Notes under the pieces: model-generated | Seen by the model: only the letters and a program-made list of their open reading frames with translations | Databases searched by the model: none | What the model was told of the DNA's origin: nothing | Made by a program: the position numbers and the translations under genes | Assembly: GCA_038145245.1 (NCBI GenBank) | Contig: JAYQPI010000011.1 | Coordinates: forward strand, 1-21,557 | Direction of reading: 5' to 3' | DNA from: Fontibacterium sp038145245 | Lineage (GTDB): Bacteria; Pseudomonadota; Alphaproteobacteria; Pelagibacterales; Pelagibacteraceae | DNA length: 21,557 nucleotides | In this document: positions 1-7,519 of the stretch, piece after piece | Numbering within the stretch: position 1 is the stretch's first letter | Layout of the letters: the number at the start of each line of letters is the position of its first letter

Positions 1-77
1 TGTTTTTCTGAAATTTTAGTTGTTAAAATATCATCAACAGCATTTAAGATATCTTTTACAGAGTAATCTTGTTTCAT
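1..77 (-). CDS. Unidentified protein, N-terminal fragment (runs off the left edge)
   Basis: An ATG on the minus strand at 77-75 opens a frame that stays open to the window edge. It gives about 25 residues beginning MKQDYSVKDILNAVDDI. The start is hydrophilic and probably helical, with no signal peptide or membrane segment. The gene diverges from the carbamoyltransferase unit across about 140 bases of AT-rich DNA. I do not recognise the family. The short length means it could be chance, but the start position, the amphipathic residue pattern and a typical divergent spacing favour a real gene. Confidence 0.5.
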   Translation of the reverse strand, partial: MKQDYSVKDILNAVDDILTTKISEK

Positions 78-121
78 AAATACACTGTAATTCAATATTA
101 TTATTCTTCAAGATTCTTTTA

Positions 122-141
122 TTTAATTAATATTAATTAAA
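122..141. repeat. 20-bp perfect palindrome in a divergent intergenic region
   Basis: Positions 122-141 read the same on both strands, a perfect 20-bp palindrome made only of A and T. A shorter inverted repeat, AGATA-gtt-TATCT (141-153), follows directly. Both lie between the divergent starts at 77 and 219, where an operator or promoter element would be expected. In DNA this AT-rich such palindromes arise fairly easily by chance, so a regulatory role is only a suggestion. Confidence 0.3.
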
Positions 142-218
142 GATAGTTTATCTAAGAATGTACATTTATAGTTTATTTCTAACGTTTTTGAGATAAATAA
201 ACATTATTTATAATAACT

Positions 219-608
219 ATGAAAAATACTATTAATATTAAAAAGAAAGATAATATTACTTTTGGAATATTATTTTTTATTTTTTTTTTTATTATTGGAT
301 TATATCCTTTAAAGTCAAATGGAGCTGTTAGAGTATGGTCAATTGTTTTATCCATAGTATTTTTAATTTTAACTATTGTTAGACCAAATTTATTTACATT
401 CATTAATAAATTGTGGATACAATTAGGAATTTTATTTGGAAAAATAATATCCCCTATTGTTATGGGTTTAGTTTTTTTCTTTGTTGTAACGCCAATTGGA
501 ATACTTGTAAGAATAATAAAAAAAGATGTTATGGGTTTAAAAAAAAGAAATCATTCTTATTGGATAAATAGAGCAGATAAAGTACAAAGTATGAAGAAAC
601 AATTTTAA
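219..608 (+). CDS. SxtJ-like membrane protein
   Basis: A 129-residue protein that is mostly membrane-embedded. A short basic N-terminus (MKNTINIKKKDN) precedes two hydrophobic stretches (about residues 14-30 and 37-55). A longer hydrophobic region (about 68-98) follows, and the tail is basic and cytoplasmic-looking. Size, profile and the immediate neighbours match the SxtJ family, named from the saxitoxin cluster of cyanobacteria but found widely beside O-carbamoyltransferases. The biochemical function of the family is unknown. Its TAA overlaps the ATG of the next gene (TAATG), suggesting translational coupling. By inference it may anchor or assist the carbamoyltransferase at the membrane. 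Family assignment is from recalled sequence pattern and context, not from a search. Confidence 0.75.
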   Translation: MKNTINIKKKDNITFGILFFIFFFIIGLYPLKSNGAVRVWSIVLSIVFLILTIVRPNLFTFINKLWIQLGILFGKIISPIVMGLVFFFVVTPIGILVRIIKKDVMGLKKRNHSYWINRADKVQSMKKQF

Positions 609-760
609 TGATTGAATTTTTAAAAGAGTTTTGGGACTTTTTAAAAGTTAGAAAAAAGTATTGGCTTCTTCCTATTTTAATTGTTCTTGTTTTATTTGGA
701 ACTCTTATTGTTCTTAGCCAAGGAACAGCAGTTGCTCCATTTATTTATACTATATTTTAA
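608..760 (+). CDS. DUF5989 / SxtK-like small membrane protein
   Basis: A 50-residue protein starting MIEFLKEFWDFLKVRKKYW and ending TAVAPFIYTIF. It has a charged amphipathic N-terminal helix with aromatic residues, one transmembrane segment (about residues 20-37), and a short conserved tail (SQGTAVAPFIYT). This is the characteristic form of the DUF5989 family, to which I believe SxtK of the saxitoxin cluster corresponds. It overlaps the preceding SxtJ-like gene by one base and ends 7 bases before the carbamoyltransferase start, so the three are almost certainly one operon. No catalytic residues are evident. A membrane adaptor or small subunit role is inference. The gene is easily missed because of its size. 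Confidence 0.85.
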   Translation: MIEFLKEFWDFLKVRKKYWLLPILIVLVLFGTLIVLSQGTAVAPFIYTIF

Positions 761-767
761 TTTTTAA

Positions 768-2603
768 GTGACTTCCGTTCTTGGGATTTCAGCATTTTAT
801 CACGATAGTGCCGCAGCTATTATTATAGATGGAAAAATTATTGGAGCTGCACAGGAGGAAAGATTTACAAGAAAAAAGCATGATGCAAGTTACCCAAAGA
901 ATGCAATTAACTATGTTTTAAAAGAAGCCAGTTTAAAATTAAATGAAGTTGACCATGTAGTATTTTATGAAAAACCTTTTTTAAAATTTGAAAGATTACT
1001 TGAAACATATATTGGCTTTTCTCCAAGTGGTTTTAAATCTTTTTCTATGTCTATGCCACTATGGCTTAGTGAAAAGTTATTTCAAAAAAAAATGCTTTTT
1101 GATGCATTAAAGGAACAAAATAATAATTTTAACGACATAAAAAAGATAAATTTTTCAGAACATCATCTAAGCCATGCGGCAAGTGCTTTTTTTTCAAGTC
1201 CCTATGAAGAGGCAATTATTTTAACATTAGATGGAGTTGGTGAATGGGCAACAACAACAGTATCTTTAGGAAAAAATAATAAAATTAATATTTTAAAAGA
1301 AATACACTTTCCTCACTCCTTAGGTCTTTTGTATTCAGCGTTTACTTATTTTTTAGGATTTAAAGTGAATAGTGGAGAATACAAAGTCATGGGACTAGCA
1401 CCTTATGGAGAACCAAGATTTAAAAATATTATTTTAGACAAATTAATTGATGTTAAAGAAGATGGCTCTTTTAGGCTGAATATGGATTATTTTAATTATG
1501 CAACGGGTCTAACAATGACTAATAATAAATTTGCAAAATTATTTAATATGAAAAAACGCGAACCAGAGAATGAATTATCTCAAATTCATATGGATATGGC
1601 AGCATCAATTCAAGCCGCAACTGAAGAAATCGTTTTAAAAATCACAAGATTTTTATTTAAAGAATTTAAGATACCAAATTTATGTATGGCAGGAGGAGTT
1701 GCTTTAAATTGTGTTGCAAATGGCAAAATTTTAAAAGAAGGTTTATTTAAAAATATTTGGATACAGCCAGCTTCAGGGGATGCCGGAGGTGCGCTCGGTG
1801 CCGCTCAAGCTTTTTATTATCAAGAATTAGATAATAAACGTAAAATTTTAAAAACTGATTCAATGAATGGGTCCTATTTAGGGCCCCGGTTTACAGATGA
1901 CCAAGTAGAAAATGAACTTAAAAGCTGTGGAGCTAATTATAAAAAATTAACTACAGATCAAATTCTTAAAGATACAGCCAAAGCGTTGTCTGAAGAAAAA
2001 GCTGTTGGTTGGTTTCAGGGCAGAATGGAATTTGGCCCAAGATCTTTGGGAAACAGATCTATTATTGCAGATCCAAGATCTGAAACGATGCAAAAAAATT
2101 TAAATTTAAAAGTTAAATTTAGAGAAAGCTTTCGTCCATTTGCTCCAGCTGTTTTATTTGAAAAAGTTTCAGAGTGGTTTGAGATAAATTCTGAAAGTCC
2201 TTATATGTTATTAGTGGCGGATGTTAAAAAATCAAAACAACTTCAAATGACAAATGAACAAAAAAATTTATTTGGTATTGATAAATTAAATGTCAAAAGA
2301 TCTAACATTCCATCAGTAACGCACGTTGATTACTCAGCTAGAATTCAAACAGTTCATAAAGAAACAAACCCAATTTTTTATAAATTAATAGAAGAATTTG
2401 AGATGATTACTAAATATCCAGTTTTAGTTAACACATCTTTTAATGTAAGAGGAGAGCCTATTGTCTGCACAGCTACTGATGCCTTTAATTGTTTTATGGG
2501 AACAGATTTAGATGTTTTGGTTTGTAATAATTTTATTTTATATAAAGAAAATCAAAACAAAAATTTACTTAAGGATTATAAGAGTAAATACGAATTAGAT
2601 TAA
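768..2603 (+). CDS. O-carbamoyltransferase (NodU/CmcH/TobZ/SxtI family)
   Basis: A 611-residue cytoplasmic enzyme of the family that makes carbamoyl-adenylate from carbamoyl phosphate and ATP, then transfers the carbamoyl group to a hydroxyl on a small molecule or glycan. The N-terminal Kae1-like domain shows FYHDSAAA (about 10-17), the metal-binding HHLSH (132-136), LDGVGEW with Asp155, and SGDAGGALGAA with Asp338. The C-terminal YrdC-like domain carries GRMEFGPRSLGNRS (about 418-431) and FNVRGEP. The start is GTG: a TAA lies directly before it in frame, and translation from the GTG gives the family's usual N-terminus. No strong Shine-Dalgarno is visible, which fits coupling to the upstream small gene. 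The acceptor is unknown; no other saxitoxin or antibiotic genes are present. Confidence 0.93.
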   Translation: MTSVLGISAFYHDSAAAIIIDGKIIGAAQEERFTRKKHDASYPKNAINYVLKEASLKLNEVDHVVFYEKPFLKFERLLETYIGFSPSGFKSFSMSMPLWLSEKLFQKKMLFDALKEQNNNFNDIKKINFSEHHLSHAASAFFSSPYEEAIILTLDGVGEWATTTVSLGKNNKINILKEIHFPHSLGLLYSAFTYFLGFKVNSGEYKVMGLAPYGEPRFKNIILDKLIDVKEDGSFRLNMDYFNYATGLTMTNNKFAKLFNMKKREPENELSQIHMDMAASIQAATEEIVLKITRFLFKEFKIPNLCMAGGVALNCVANGKILKEGLFKNIWIQPASGDAGGALGAAQAFYYQELDNKRKILKTDSMNGSYLGPRFTDDQVENELKSCGANYKKLTTDQILKDTAKALSEEKAVGWFQGRMEFGPRSLGNRSIIADPRSETMQKNLNLKVKFRESFRPFAPAVLFEKVSEWFEINSESPYMLLVADVKKSKQLQMTNEQKNLFGIDKLNVKRSNIPSVTHVDYSARIQTVHKETNPIFYKLIEEFEMITKYPVLVNTSFNVRGEPIVCTATDAFNCFMGTDLDVLVCNNFILYKENQNKNLLKDYKSKYELD

Positions 2604-2616
2604 TTAAGACTTAAAT

Positions 2617-2638
2617 TTTCTTAAAAAATTTTAAGAAA
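2617..2638. terminator. Weak AT-rich hairpin between convergent genes
   Basis: TTTCTTAAA at 2617-2625 pairs with TTTAAGAAA at 2630-2638 around a four-base loop, giving a 9-bp stem. It lies 14 bases after the carbamoyltransferase stop and in front of the convergent YqhA-like gene, so it could serve either strand. The stem has only one G-C pair and no clean U-run, so it would be a weak terminator at best. Confidence 0.3.
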
Positions 2639-2691
2639 TTATTCTATAAGCCTTAACAATAAAATGAATAATTTAAATTAATTTATTATAT

Positions 2692-3216
2692 TTATTTATA
2701 TTTTTTATGTTTATGAATGCTCTTGCTCATTATGTAGTCCATTAAAGCAAGTAAAACTCCACTAATAACAAAAGAAAGATGAACAACTACATACATAATA
2801 ATTTTTTCTTTATCGTAATTATTTAAATTCATAAATACTTTTAAAAGGTGGATTCCTGATATTGCAACAATTGAAGAAATTAATTTAATTTTAAGGTCTG
2901 TAAAATCAACATGCCCCATCCAGTCAGGCTTGTCTTCATGATTTTTAACATCAATTTTAGATACAAAATTTTCATAACCAGAAAAAATAACTATAATTAA
3001 TAGATTGCCAGCTAAGGAAATATCAACAAGACTTAAAATAAAAAGTAATACGCCGGCAATATCTGTTGAGTGGACAATCTTTATAAAATCAATAATCTCA
3101 TGAATGAATTCATATAAAAGAACAAGAAGACTAAGAGACAATCCAAGGTAAAAGGGAGCAAGTATCCAGCGAGATGCAAAGATTGTTTTTTCTAATAGTC
3201 CTTCAATTTTTTTCAT
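2692..3216 (-). CDS. YqhA/UPF0114 family membrane protein
   Basis: A 174-residue integral membrane protein with about four hydrophobic segments (roughly residues 16-36, 53-79, 111-128 and 140-160). The start (EGLLEKTIFASRWILAPFYLGL), an internal DISLAGNLLIIVIFSGYENFVSK stretch and a WMGHVDFTDLKIKL segment are hallmarks of the UPF0114/YqhA family (TIGR00645). The length matches the usual 165-180 residues. Function is unknown. It is divergent from the bactofilin pair and convergent with the carbamoyltransferase, so it is probably transcribed alone. Confidence 0.88.
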   Translation of the reverse strand: MKKIEGLLEKTIFASRWILAPFYLGLSLSLLVLLYEFIHEIIDFIKIVHSTDIAGVLLFILSLVDISLAGNLLIIVIFSGYENFVSKIDVKNHEDKPDWMGHVDFTDLKIKLISSIVAISGIHLLKVFMNLNNYDKEKIIMYVVVHLSFVISGVLLALMDYIMSKSIHKHKKYK

Positions 3217-3320
3217 AGAAAGTTTTAATTATCATATTTTATAAAATTTTACCTACAAATTATGGATATATTTAAGCTTGCAAGATTATCTTATTCTCTG
3301 TTTAATTAGCTTTTAAATTT

Positions 3321-3650
3321 ATGCCTTCAGTTATTCTAAGAGATACAAAATTACAGGGTAATATTTCAGAAAAAGACAGCATTACAATAGATGGTATCGT
3401 CCTTGGAGATATTAAAGCTGAAGAAGTTATTATTAATGAAAATGGAAGCATTACAGGCAACATATCAGCAGATAATAATATTGAAGCAGGAGGTCAAATA
3501 ATTGGCGATCTTTCTTCTGATAGAATTCATGTAGTTAATTCAGCAAAAATTAGAGGAAAACTATCTCACAGAAATTTAGTTGTTGAAGAAGGTGCTCAAT
3601 TAGAGATTACGTCTTCAACAAGAAAAAAAATAATGAACAATAAAGAATAA
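3321..3650 (+). CDS. Bactofilin (first of tandem pair)
   Basis: A 109-residue protein consisting almost entirely of a bactofilin beta-helix core. Short repeats of alternating hydrophobic and polar residues with glycines (GNISEKDSITIDGIVLGDI, GSITGNISA, GGQIIGDLSS, AKIRGKLS) run from about residue 11 to 98. The N-terminus is short and the tail is basic. Bactofilins self-assemble without nucleotide into membrane-associated filaments that position cell-wall enzymes or shape the cell. A second bactofilin starts two bases after the stop, so the two are co-transcribed and may form mixed filaments. The M23 peptidase often found beside bactofilins is absent here. Confidence 0.9.
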   Translation: MPSVILRDTKLQGNISEKDSITIDGIVLGDIKAEEVIINENGSITGNISADNNIEAGGQIIGDLSSDRIHVVNSAKIRGKLSHRNLVVEEGAQLEITSSTRKKIMNNKE

Positions 3651-3652
3651 AA

Positions 3653-4069
3653 ATGTTTTTTAAATCAAATAAAAAATCTCAAGATCAAGTACAAGGCTTT
3701 TCACATTTAGGAGAAAATCTACGCTTTGAAGGAGAAATAGATTGCAAAGGTGAAATTGAAATTGCTGGAAAAGTTATAGGAAATGTTAAAGCAAAAAAAT
3801 TAAGAATATTGGAAACCGGAAGTGTCAAAGGTCGTGTCCTAACAGATGATGTTGAAGTTTTGGGACATATGATTGGTAATATTGAGTCTGTAAATATTCT
3901 TATTGGAGATAAAGCAATTGTAAGAGGAGATCTTCGTTTTGAGAATAATTTAGTTGTTTTAGAGGGCGCAGATATTTCTGGTCATGTACAAAAAAATAAA
4001 AAAGAAAAAATTAAAAGATCAGATACTGAAAAAGTTAAGTATTTAGAACATAATAAAATAGCCTCTTAA
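3653..4069 (+). CDS. Bactofilin (second of tandem pair)
   Basis: A 138-residue bactofilin. A 15-residue basic, polar N-terminal tail (MFFKSNKKSQDQ) precedes the beta-helix core (about 18-118), with repeats such as RFEGEIDCKGEIEIAGKVIG, GSVKGRV and GHMIGNIES. A lysine-rich C-terminal tail follows (KNKKEKIKRSDTEKVK). Family members often use the N-terminal tail for membrane contact. It follows the first bactofilin by two bases and is separated from the helicase gene by 129 bases. The extra charged tails compared with its partner suggest that the paralogues have diverged in role rather than being simple duplicates. Confidence 0.92.
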   Translation: MFFKSNKKSQDQVQGFSHLGENLRFEGEIDCKGEIEIAGKVIGNVKAKKLRILETGSVKGRVLTDDVEVLGHMIGNIESVNILIGDKAIVRGDLRFENNLVVLEGADISGHVQKNKKEKIKRSDTEKVKYLEHNKIAS

Positions 4070-4198
4070 TCGACTTTGGTGAAACAAAGCCAAATTGCTC
4101 TTGAATAAAGCTTTAATTAAGCTTGTTAACTGATAAAGGTTCTTTTTTATTATTAAATAATTTTATTAAATTTTTACATACAACTCCCTAAAAATTAA
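4070..4198 (+). other. Bactofilin-helicase intergenic region with inverted repeats
   Basis: This 129-base gap contains two small inverted repeats: CTTTG-gtgaaa-CAAAG at 4074-4089, and AAGCTT-taatt-AAGCTT at 4108-4124. A T-rich stretch follows at about 4141-4148, but neither stem is directly followed by a U-run. They may be weak terminators or 5' leader structure of the helicase mRNA. I see no recognisable riboswitch and no clear promoter boxes. Confidence 0.25.
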
Positions 4199-5662
4199 AT
4201 GATTAACTTTGAAGGCTTTTGCTTATCGCAAAATTTAAAAAATTCATTAGCACGAATGAATTTTACAGTGCCAACGCCTATTCAAATAAGTTCTTTACCA
4301 CTTGCTCTTGAAGGACGTGATATTTTAGGTTCAGCACAAACTGGAACTGGAAAAACTGCAGCTTTTAGTATTCCATTAGTTGAACTCTTAAGTAGATCAA
4401 AGCAAGGCTCAGCTTTAGTATTAACTCCAACACGCGAACTTGCAAAGCAAGTGATAGACGTAATTATCCAGTTACTTGGGAAGAATAACCCAATTAAAGC
4501 AGCATGTTTAATTGGAGGAGAGTCCATGTATAAACAATTAGGACAACTTAAATCTCGACCTAGAATTATTGTTGGAACTCCAGGAAGAATTAATGACCAC
4601 TTAGATAGAAAATCATTAAAGTTATCTGATACAGGTTTTTTAGTCTTGGATGAGACAGATCGAATGCTGGATATGGGTTTTGGAGTCCAAATTGATAAAA
4701 TATTAAAATATCTTCCAGAAAAAAAGCAAACGCTTATGTTTTCAGCAACGCTACCTGATGAGATTGTTAGAATGTCTGCTAAATATTTAAAAAATCCTGA
4801 AAGGGTTTCTATGGGTGCAACGAATGTACCATCAATTAAAATTAAACAAGAAGTAATTAATATACAACAAGAACAAAAATATTATGAATTAATTAAGCAA
4901 TTGCAGCAAAGAACTGGCTCAATTTTAGTTTTTGTTAAAACAAAACATAATTCAAAAAATTTAGCAGCTAAGCTTTGTAAAGAAAAATTCAAAGCAGATG
5001 CTTTGCATGGAAATTTAAGACAAAGCAAAAGAACTACTGTGATGAATGCTTTTAGGAATAAAAAATTTACCATACTTGTAGCAACAGATATTGCTGCAAG
5101 AGGACTTGATGTTCCTCATATCGAACATGTTATCAATTATGATCTGCCACAAGTCGCTGAAGATTATATTCATCGTATGGGCAGAACTGCTAGAGCAGGA
5201 GCCGAAGGGTCTTCTTTATCTTTTATTACTAATAGTGACAGAGAAAAATGGAATGCTATTGAGAGATTGTTAGATCCAAATAAAAAGAAAGAAAATTATA
5301 CTAAAGCTAGAAGTGGAAGAGGTGGATTTCAAAGAGATTTTAAAAATATAAAAAGAGACGGCAAAATAAACAGAAATAGAAGAAGGAACCAAAACTATGG
5401 TGGTAACAGATCATCAGAGAGTTTTAGAATAAATAAGCCAACAGAAAAATTTCGAGACAATAAATATTCAGAGAGATTTAAGCCTATAAATGTTGAAGGA
5501 TTTAAAGAATATAAGCTAAGAGAGAGTGGTGAAAAAGATTATAGAAGAAAAAGTGACAGAGAAAAGCCAAGATTTTTTGGTAAAAAATCTAAAGACTTTA
5601 AAAATAGAAATTTTAATGCAGGTAATAAAAAAAAATATAAGAATACAAAGCCTTTTAATTAA
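4199..5662 (+). CDS. DEAD-box ATP-dependent RNA helicase, RhlE-like
   Basis: A 487-residue helicase that unwinds RNA duplexes, likely in ribosome assembly or RNA turnover. Motifs in order: Q-motif region FEGFCLS...PTPIQ (4-29), Walker A AQTGTGKT (46-53), PTRELA (77-82), TPGR (127-130), the Walker B motif as DETD (151-154), SAT (182-184), RGLD (301-304) and HRMGRTAR (325-332). The DEAD motif is changed in its third residue (Ala to Thr); the catalytic Asp-Glu and final Asp remain. The last ~130 residues are a disordered, Arg/Lys/Asn-rich RNA-binding tail, as in RhlE/DeaD proteins of cold-water bacteria. The eptA-like gene follows after 13 bases in the same direction. Confidence 0.93.
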   Translation: MINFEGFCLSQNLKNSLARMNFTVPTPIQISSLPLALEGRDILGSAQTGTGKTAAFSIPLVELLSRSKQGSALVLTPTRELAKQVIDVIIQLLGKNNPIKAACLIGGESMYKQLGQLKSRPRIIVGTPGRINDHLDRKSLKLSDTGFLVLDETDRMLDMGFGVQIDKILKYLPEKKQTLMFSATLPDEIVRMSAKYLKNPERVSMGATNVPSIKIKQEVINIQQEQKYYELIKQLQQRTGSILVFVKTKHNSKNLAAKLCKEKFKADALHGNLRQSKRTTVMNAFRNKKFTILVATDIAARGLDVPHIEHVINYDLPQVAEDYIHRMGRTARAGAEGSSLSFITNSDREKWNAIERLLDPNKKKENYTKARSGRGGFQRDFKNIKRDGKINRNRRRNQNYGGNRSSESFRINKPTEKFRDNKYSERFKPINVEGFKEYKLRESGEKDYRRKSDREKPRFFGKKSKDFKNRNFNAGNKKKYKNTKPFN

Positions 5663-5675
5663 AAAAAATATTTAA

Positions 5676-7262
5676 ATGTCTTTTTTAAAAAAGAAAGTTA
5701 AATTTTATTATTTTATATTACTAATTTCGTTCTTTATTACTTTTGTTTATAATCTAAAGTTTTTAAAAATTCTTTATGGGAATATTGGGTTTTCTAGTTT
5801 TTCATCTATTTATTTCTTTTTTGCAATTATTATTGCAATAATTTCTACAATTTCAATTTTACTGCTAGTTTTTGGACAGAGGTATGTTCTTAAACCATTA
5901 ACAATTTTTTTAATTATTCTTTCATCAATTTTAAGTTTTTATAATCATCAATTTGGCGTCACTGTTGATGAGCAGATGATCATTAATACTCTACAAACGG
6001 ATATAAATGAGGCTATGGACTTAATGTCTGTTGGTTTTTTTATTCATATTTTTTTTCTTGGCATTATTCCAAGTCTGATTATTTTCTTTATTGAAATTGA
6101 ATATGGATCTATCAAGCAAGATTTACTTATAAGATTATCTTTTATTGTAACCGCATTTTTAATTGTCGCAGTTATAACTTTTGCAAATTTTAAGCAGGTA
6201 AGTTTTATTACAAGACAAAATAATATGCTTAATCAGCATATTACCCCCTTATACACTTTAACTTCCTCTTACCGATTAGCTAAATTATCATTAGAGGGGG
6301 AGAGTAAATTTATAAAATTAGGAGAAGACGCAAAATTATTAAAAACTGCAAAAAAAACTATTGGAATTATGGTTGTTGGAGAGACAGCTAGAGCAGATAG
6401 ATTTTCATTAAACGGATATCAAAAAGAAACTAATACATATTTAAAAAATAAAGGAGTCTTTAGTTTTAAAAATACAATATCTTGCGGCACTGCAACCGCT
6501 TACTCTGTTCCTTGCATGTTTTTCTTGAATGGAGAGAAAAATTACACTCAAAAGAAGGCTAAAAATCAGAGCAATGTCCTTGATGTTTTGTCTTTGGCTG
6601 GAGTCAAGACCGTTTGGGTAAATAATAACTCAAGTTGTAAGAATGTTTGTACAAGAATTGAGACGCTTAATATTATTTCAAGTTCCGGTGGTGAAGATAA
6701 AAATACTATTTTAGATGAGAAGTTATTGGATACAACAAATCAAATTTTAAAGAATAATAAAGGAGATATATTAATTGTTTTACATACGATGGGATCGCAC
6801 GGCCCTAGATATTATAAAAGATTTCCAGAAAAATTTGCAAAATTTAAACCATTTTGTAACAACGATACTCCACAAAATTGTAGCAAAGAAGAGCTAAATA
6901 ATGCTTTTGATAATACTATTGTTTACACAGATTTCGTGCTTTCAAAATTGATAGATATTTTAAAAGAAAAGAAAGAATATAATACATTTATGTTTTATGC
7001 TTCAGATCATGGAGAGTCATTAGGAGAAAATGGTATTTATTTACATGGTCTTCCAAAAAAGATTGCACCAAAAGAGCAAACAAATTTTGCAATGGTTTTA
7101 TGGCTTTCAGATCAAATAGTAAAAAACCAAAACATTAATTTATCCAAGATTAAAAACATGACTAATAAAGAGATAAATCATGATTATCTTCCACATACTT
7201 TGCTTAATTTATTTAAAGTTCAAAGTTCTGTTTATAAAAAAGAATTAAGCTTAGTTAATTGA
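5676..7262 (+). CDS. eptA: Phosphoethanolamine transferase, EptA/MCR family
   Basis: A 528-residue inner-membrane enzyme that transfers phosphoethanolamine from phosphatidylethanolamine, classically to lipid A, altering surface charge. About five hydrophobic segments fill residues 10-172. The periplasmic sulfatase-fold domain begins near 228. It shows VVGETARADRFSLNGY with Glu236, the nucleophile motif SCGTATAYSVPC (nucleophilic Thr at about 272-274), MGSHGP with His375, and SDHGESLGENG with Asp444 and His445. Paired cysteines in the periplasmic domain (e.g. 321/325, 394/401) fit the disulphides of the family. The stop overlaps the next gene's ATG (TGATG). Lipid A as substrate is inferred from family; a different surface glycan is possible. 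Confidence 0.92.
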   Translation: MSFLKKKVKFYYFILLISFFITFVYNLKFLKILYGNIGFSSFSSIYFFFAIIIAIISTISILLLVFGQRYVLKPLTIFLIILSSILSFYNHQFGVTVDEQMIINTLQTDINEAMDLMSVGFFIHIFFLGIIPSLIIFFIEIEYGSIKQDLLIRLSFIVTAFLIVAVITFANFKQVSFITRQNNMLNQHITPLYTLTSSYRLAKLSLEGESKFIKLGEDAKLLKTAKKTIGIMVVGETARADRFSLNGYQKETNTYLKNKGVFSFKNTISCGTATAYSVPCMFFLNGEKNYTQKKAKNQSNVLDVLSLAGVKTVWVNNNSSCKNVCTRIETLNIISSSGGEDKNTILDEKLLDTTNQILKNNKGDILIVLHTMGSHGPRYYKRFPEKFAKFKPFCNNDTPQNCSKEELNNAFDNTIVYTDFVLSKLIDILKEKKEYNTFMFYASDHGESLGENGIYLHGLPKKIAPKEQTNFAMVLWLSDQIVKNQNINLSKIKNMTNKEINHDYLPHTLLNLFKVQSSVYKKELSLVN

Positions 7263-7519
7263 TGGAAAAATACATAACTTATATTGGTTTCTTCTCCGGT
7301 TTTTGTACAACAATCGCTTTTGTTCCACAGGCATATAAAGTTTGGAAAACTAAAAGCGCCAAAGATATTTCATTGTGGATGTTTTTAATATTTACGATAG
7401 GCGTTGCTAGTTGGCTTGTTTATGGGGTGCTAACTAATAATTTACCAATAATTTTTGCAAATATTATAACTTTATTTTTAGCATTTTTAATCTTGGTTGC
7501 TAAAATTAAATTTAATTAA
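7262..7519 (+). CDS. SemiSWEET sugar transporter
   Basis: An 85-residue protein with three transmembrane helices, the half-size bacterial relatives of SWEET transporters that work as dimers and move sugars down their gradient. The PQ motif lies in helix 1 (FVPQAYKVWKTKSAKDIS, about 20-37), a conserved signature. Helix 2 follows at about 38-57 (WMFLIFTIGVASWLVYGVL) and helix 3 at about 60-82. I place the start at the ATG at 7262 rather than a TTG one codon earlier; the ATG overlaps the EptA stop as TGATG. The last 8 bases overlap the convergent nadC. The sugar specificity cannot be read from the sequence. Confidence 0.9.
   Translation: MEKYITYIGFFSGFCTTIAFVPQAYKVWKTKSAKDISLWMFLIFTIGVASWLVYGVLTNNLPIIFANIITLFLAFLILVAKIKFN

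Noticed and set aside
179..403. A 74-codon open frame on the minus strand overlapping the SxtJ-like gene.
   Set aside because: It lies antisense over the start of a gene with a clear family match, and its composition reads like reversed AT-rich coding DNA.
768..2603. The operon as part of a saxitoxin or antibiotic pathway, because of the SxtI/J/K resemblance.
   Set aside because: No other biosynthetic genes of such pathways are present, and this carbamoyltransferase family is broad.
4282..4527. An 81-codon minus-strand open frame inside the helicase gene.
   Set aside because: It is antisense to the conserved helicase motifs and resembles no family; the same holds for the shorter frames at 4882-5073 and 5091-5273.
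7259..7261. TTG one codon upstream as the SemiSWEET start.
   Set aside because: The next codon is ATG and forms a TGATG overlap with the upstream stop, the common coupled arrangement; the TTG adds only one residue.
5676..7262. The EptA-type gene as an acquired colistin-resistance (mcr) determinant.
   Set aside because: Composition and tight spacing match its neighbours, no mobile element is nearby, and chromosomal EptA genes are common.
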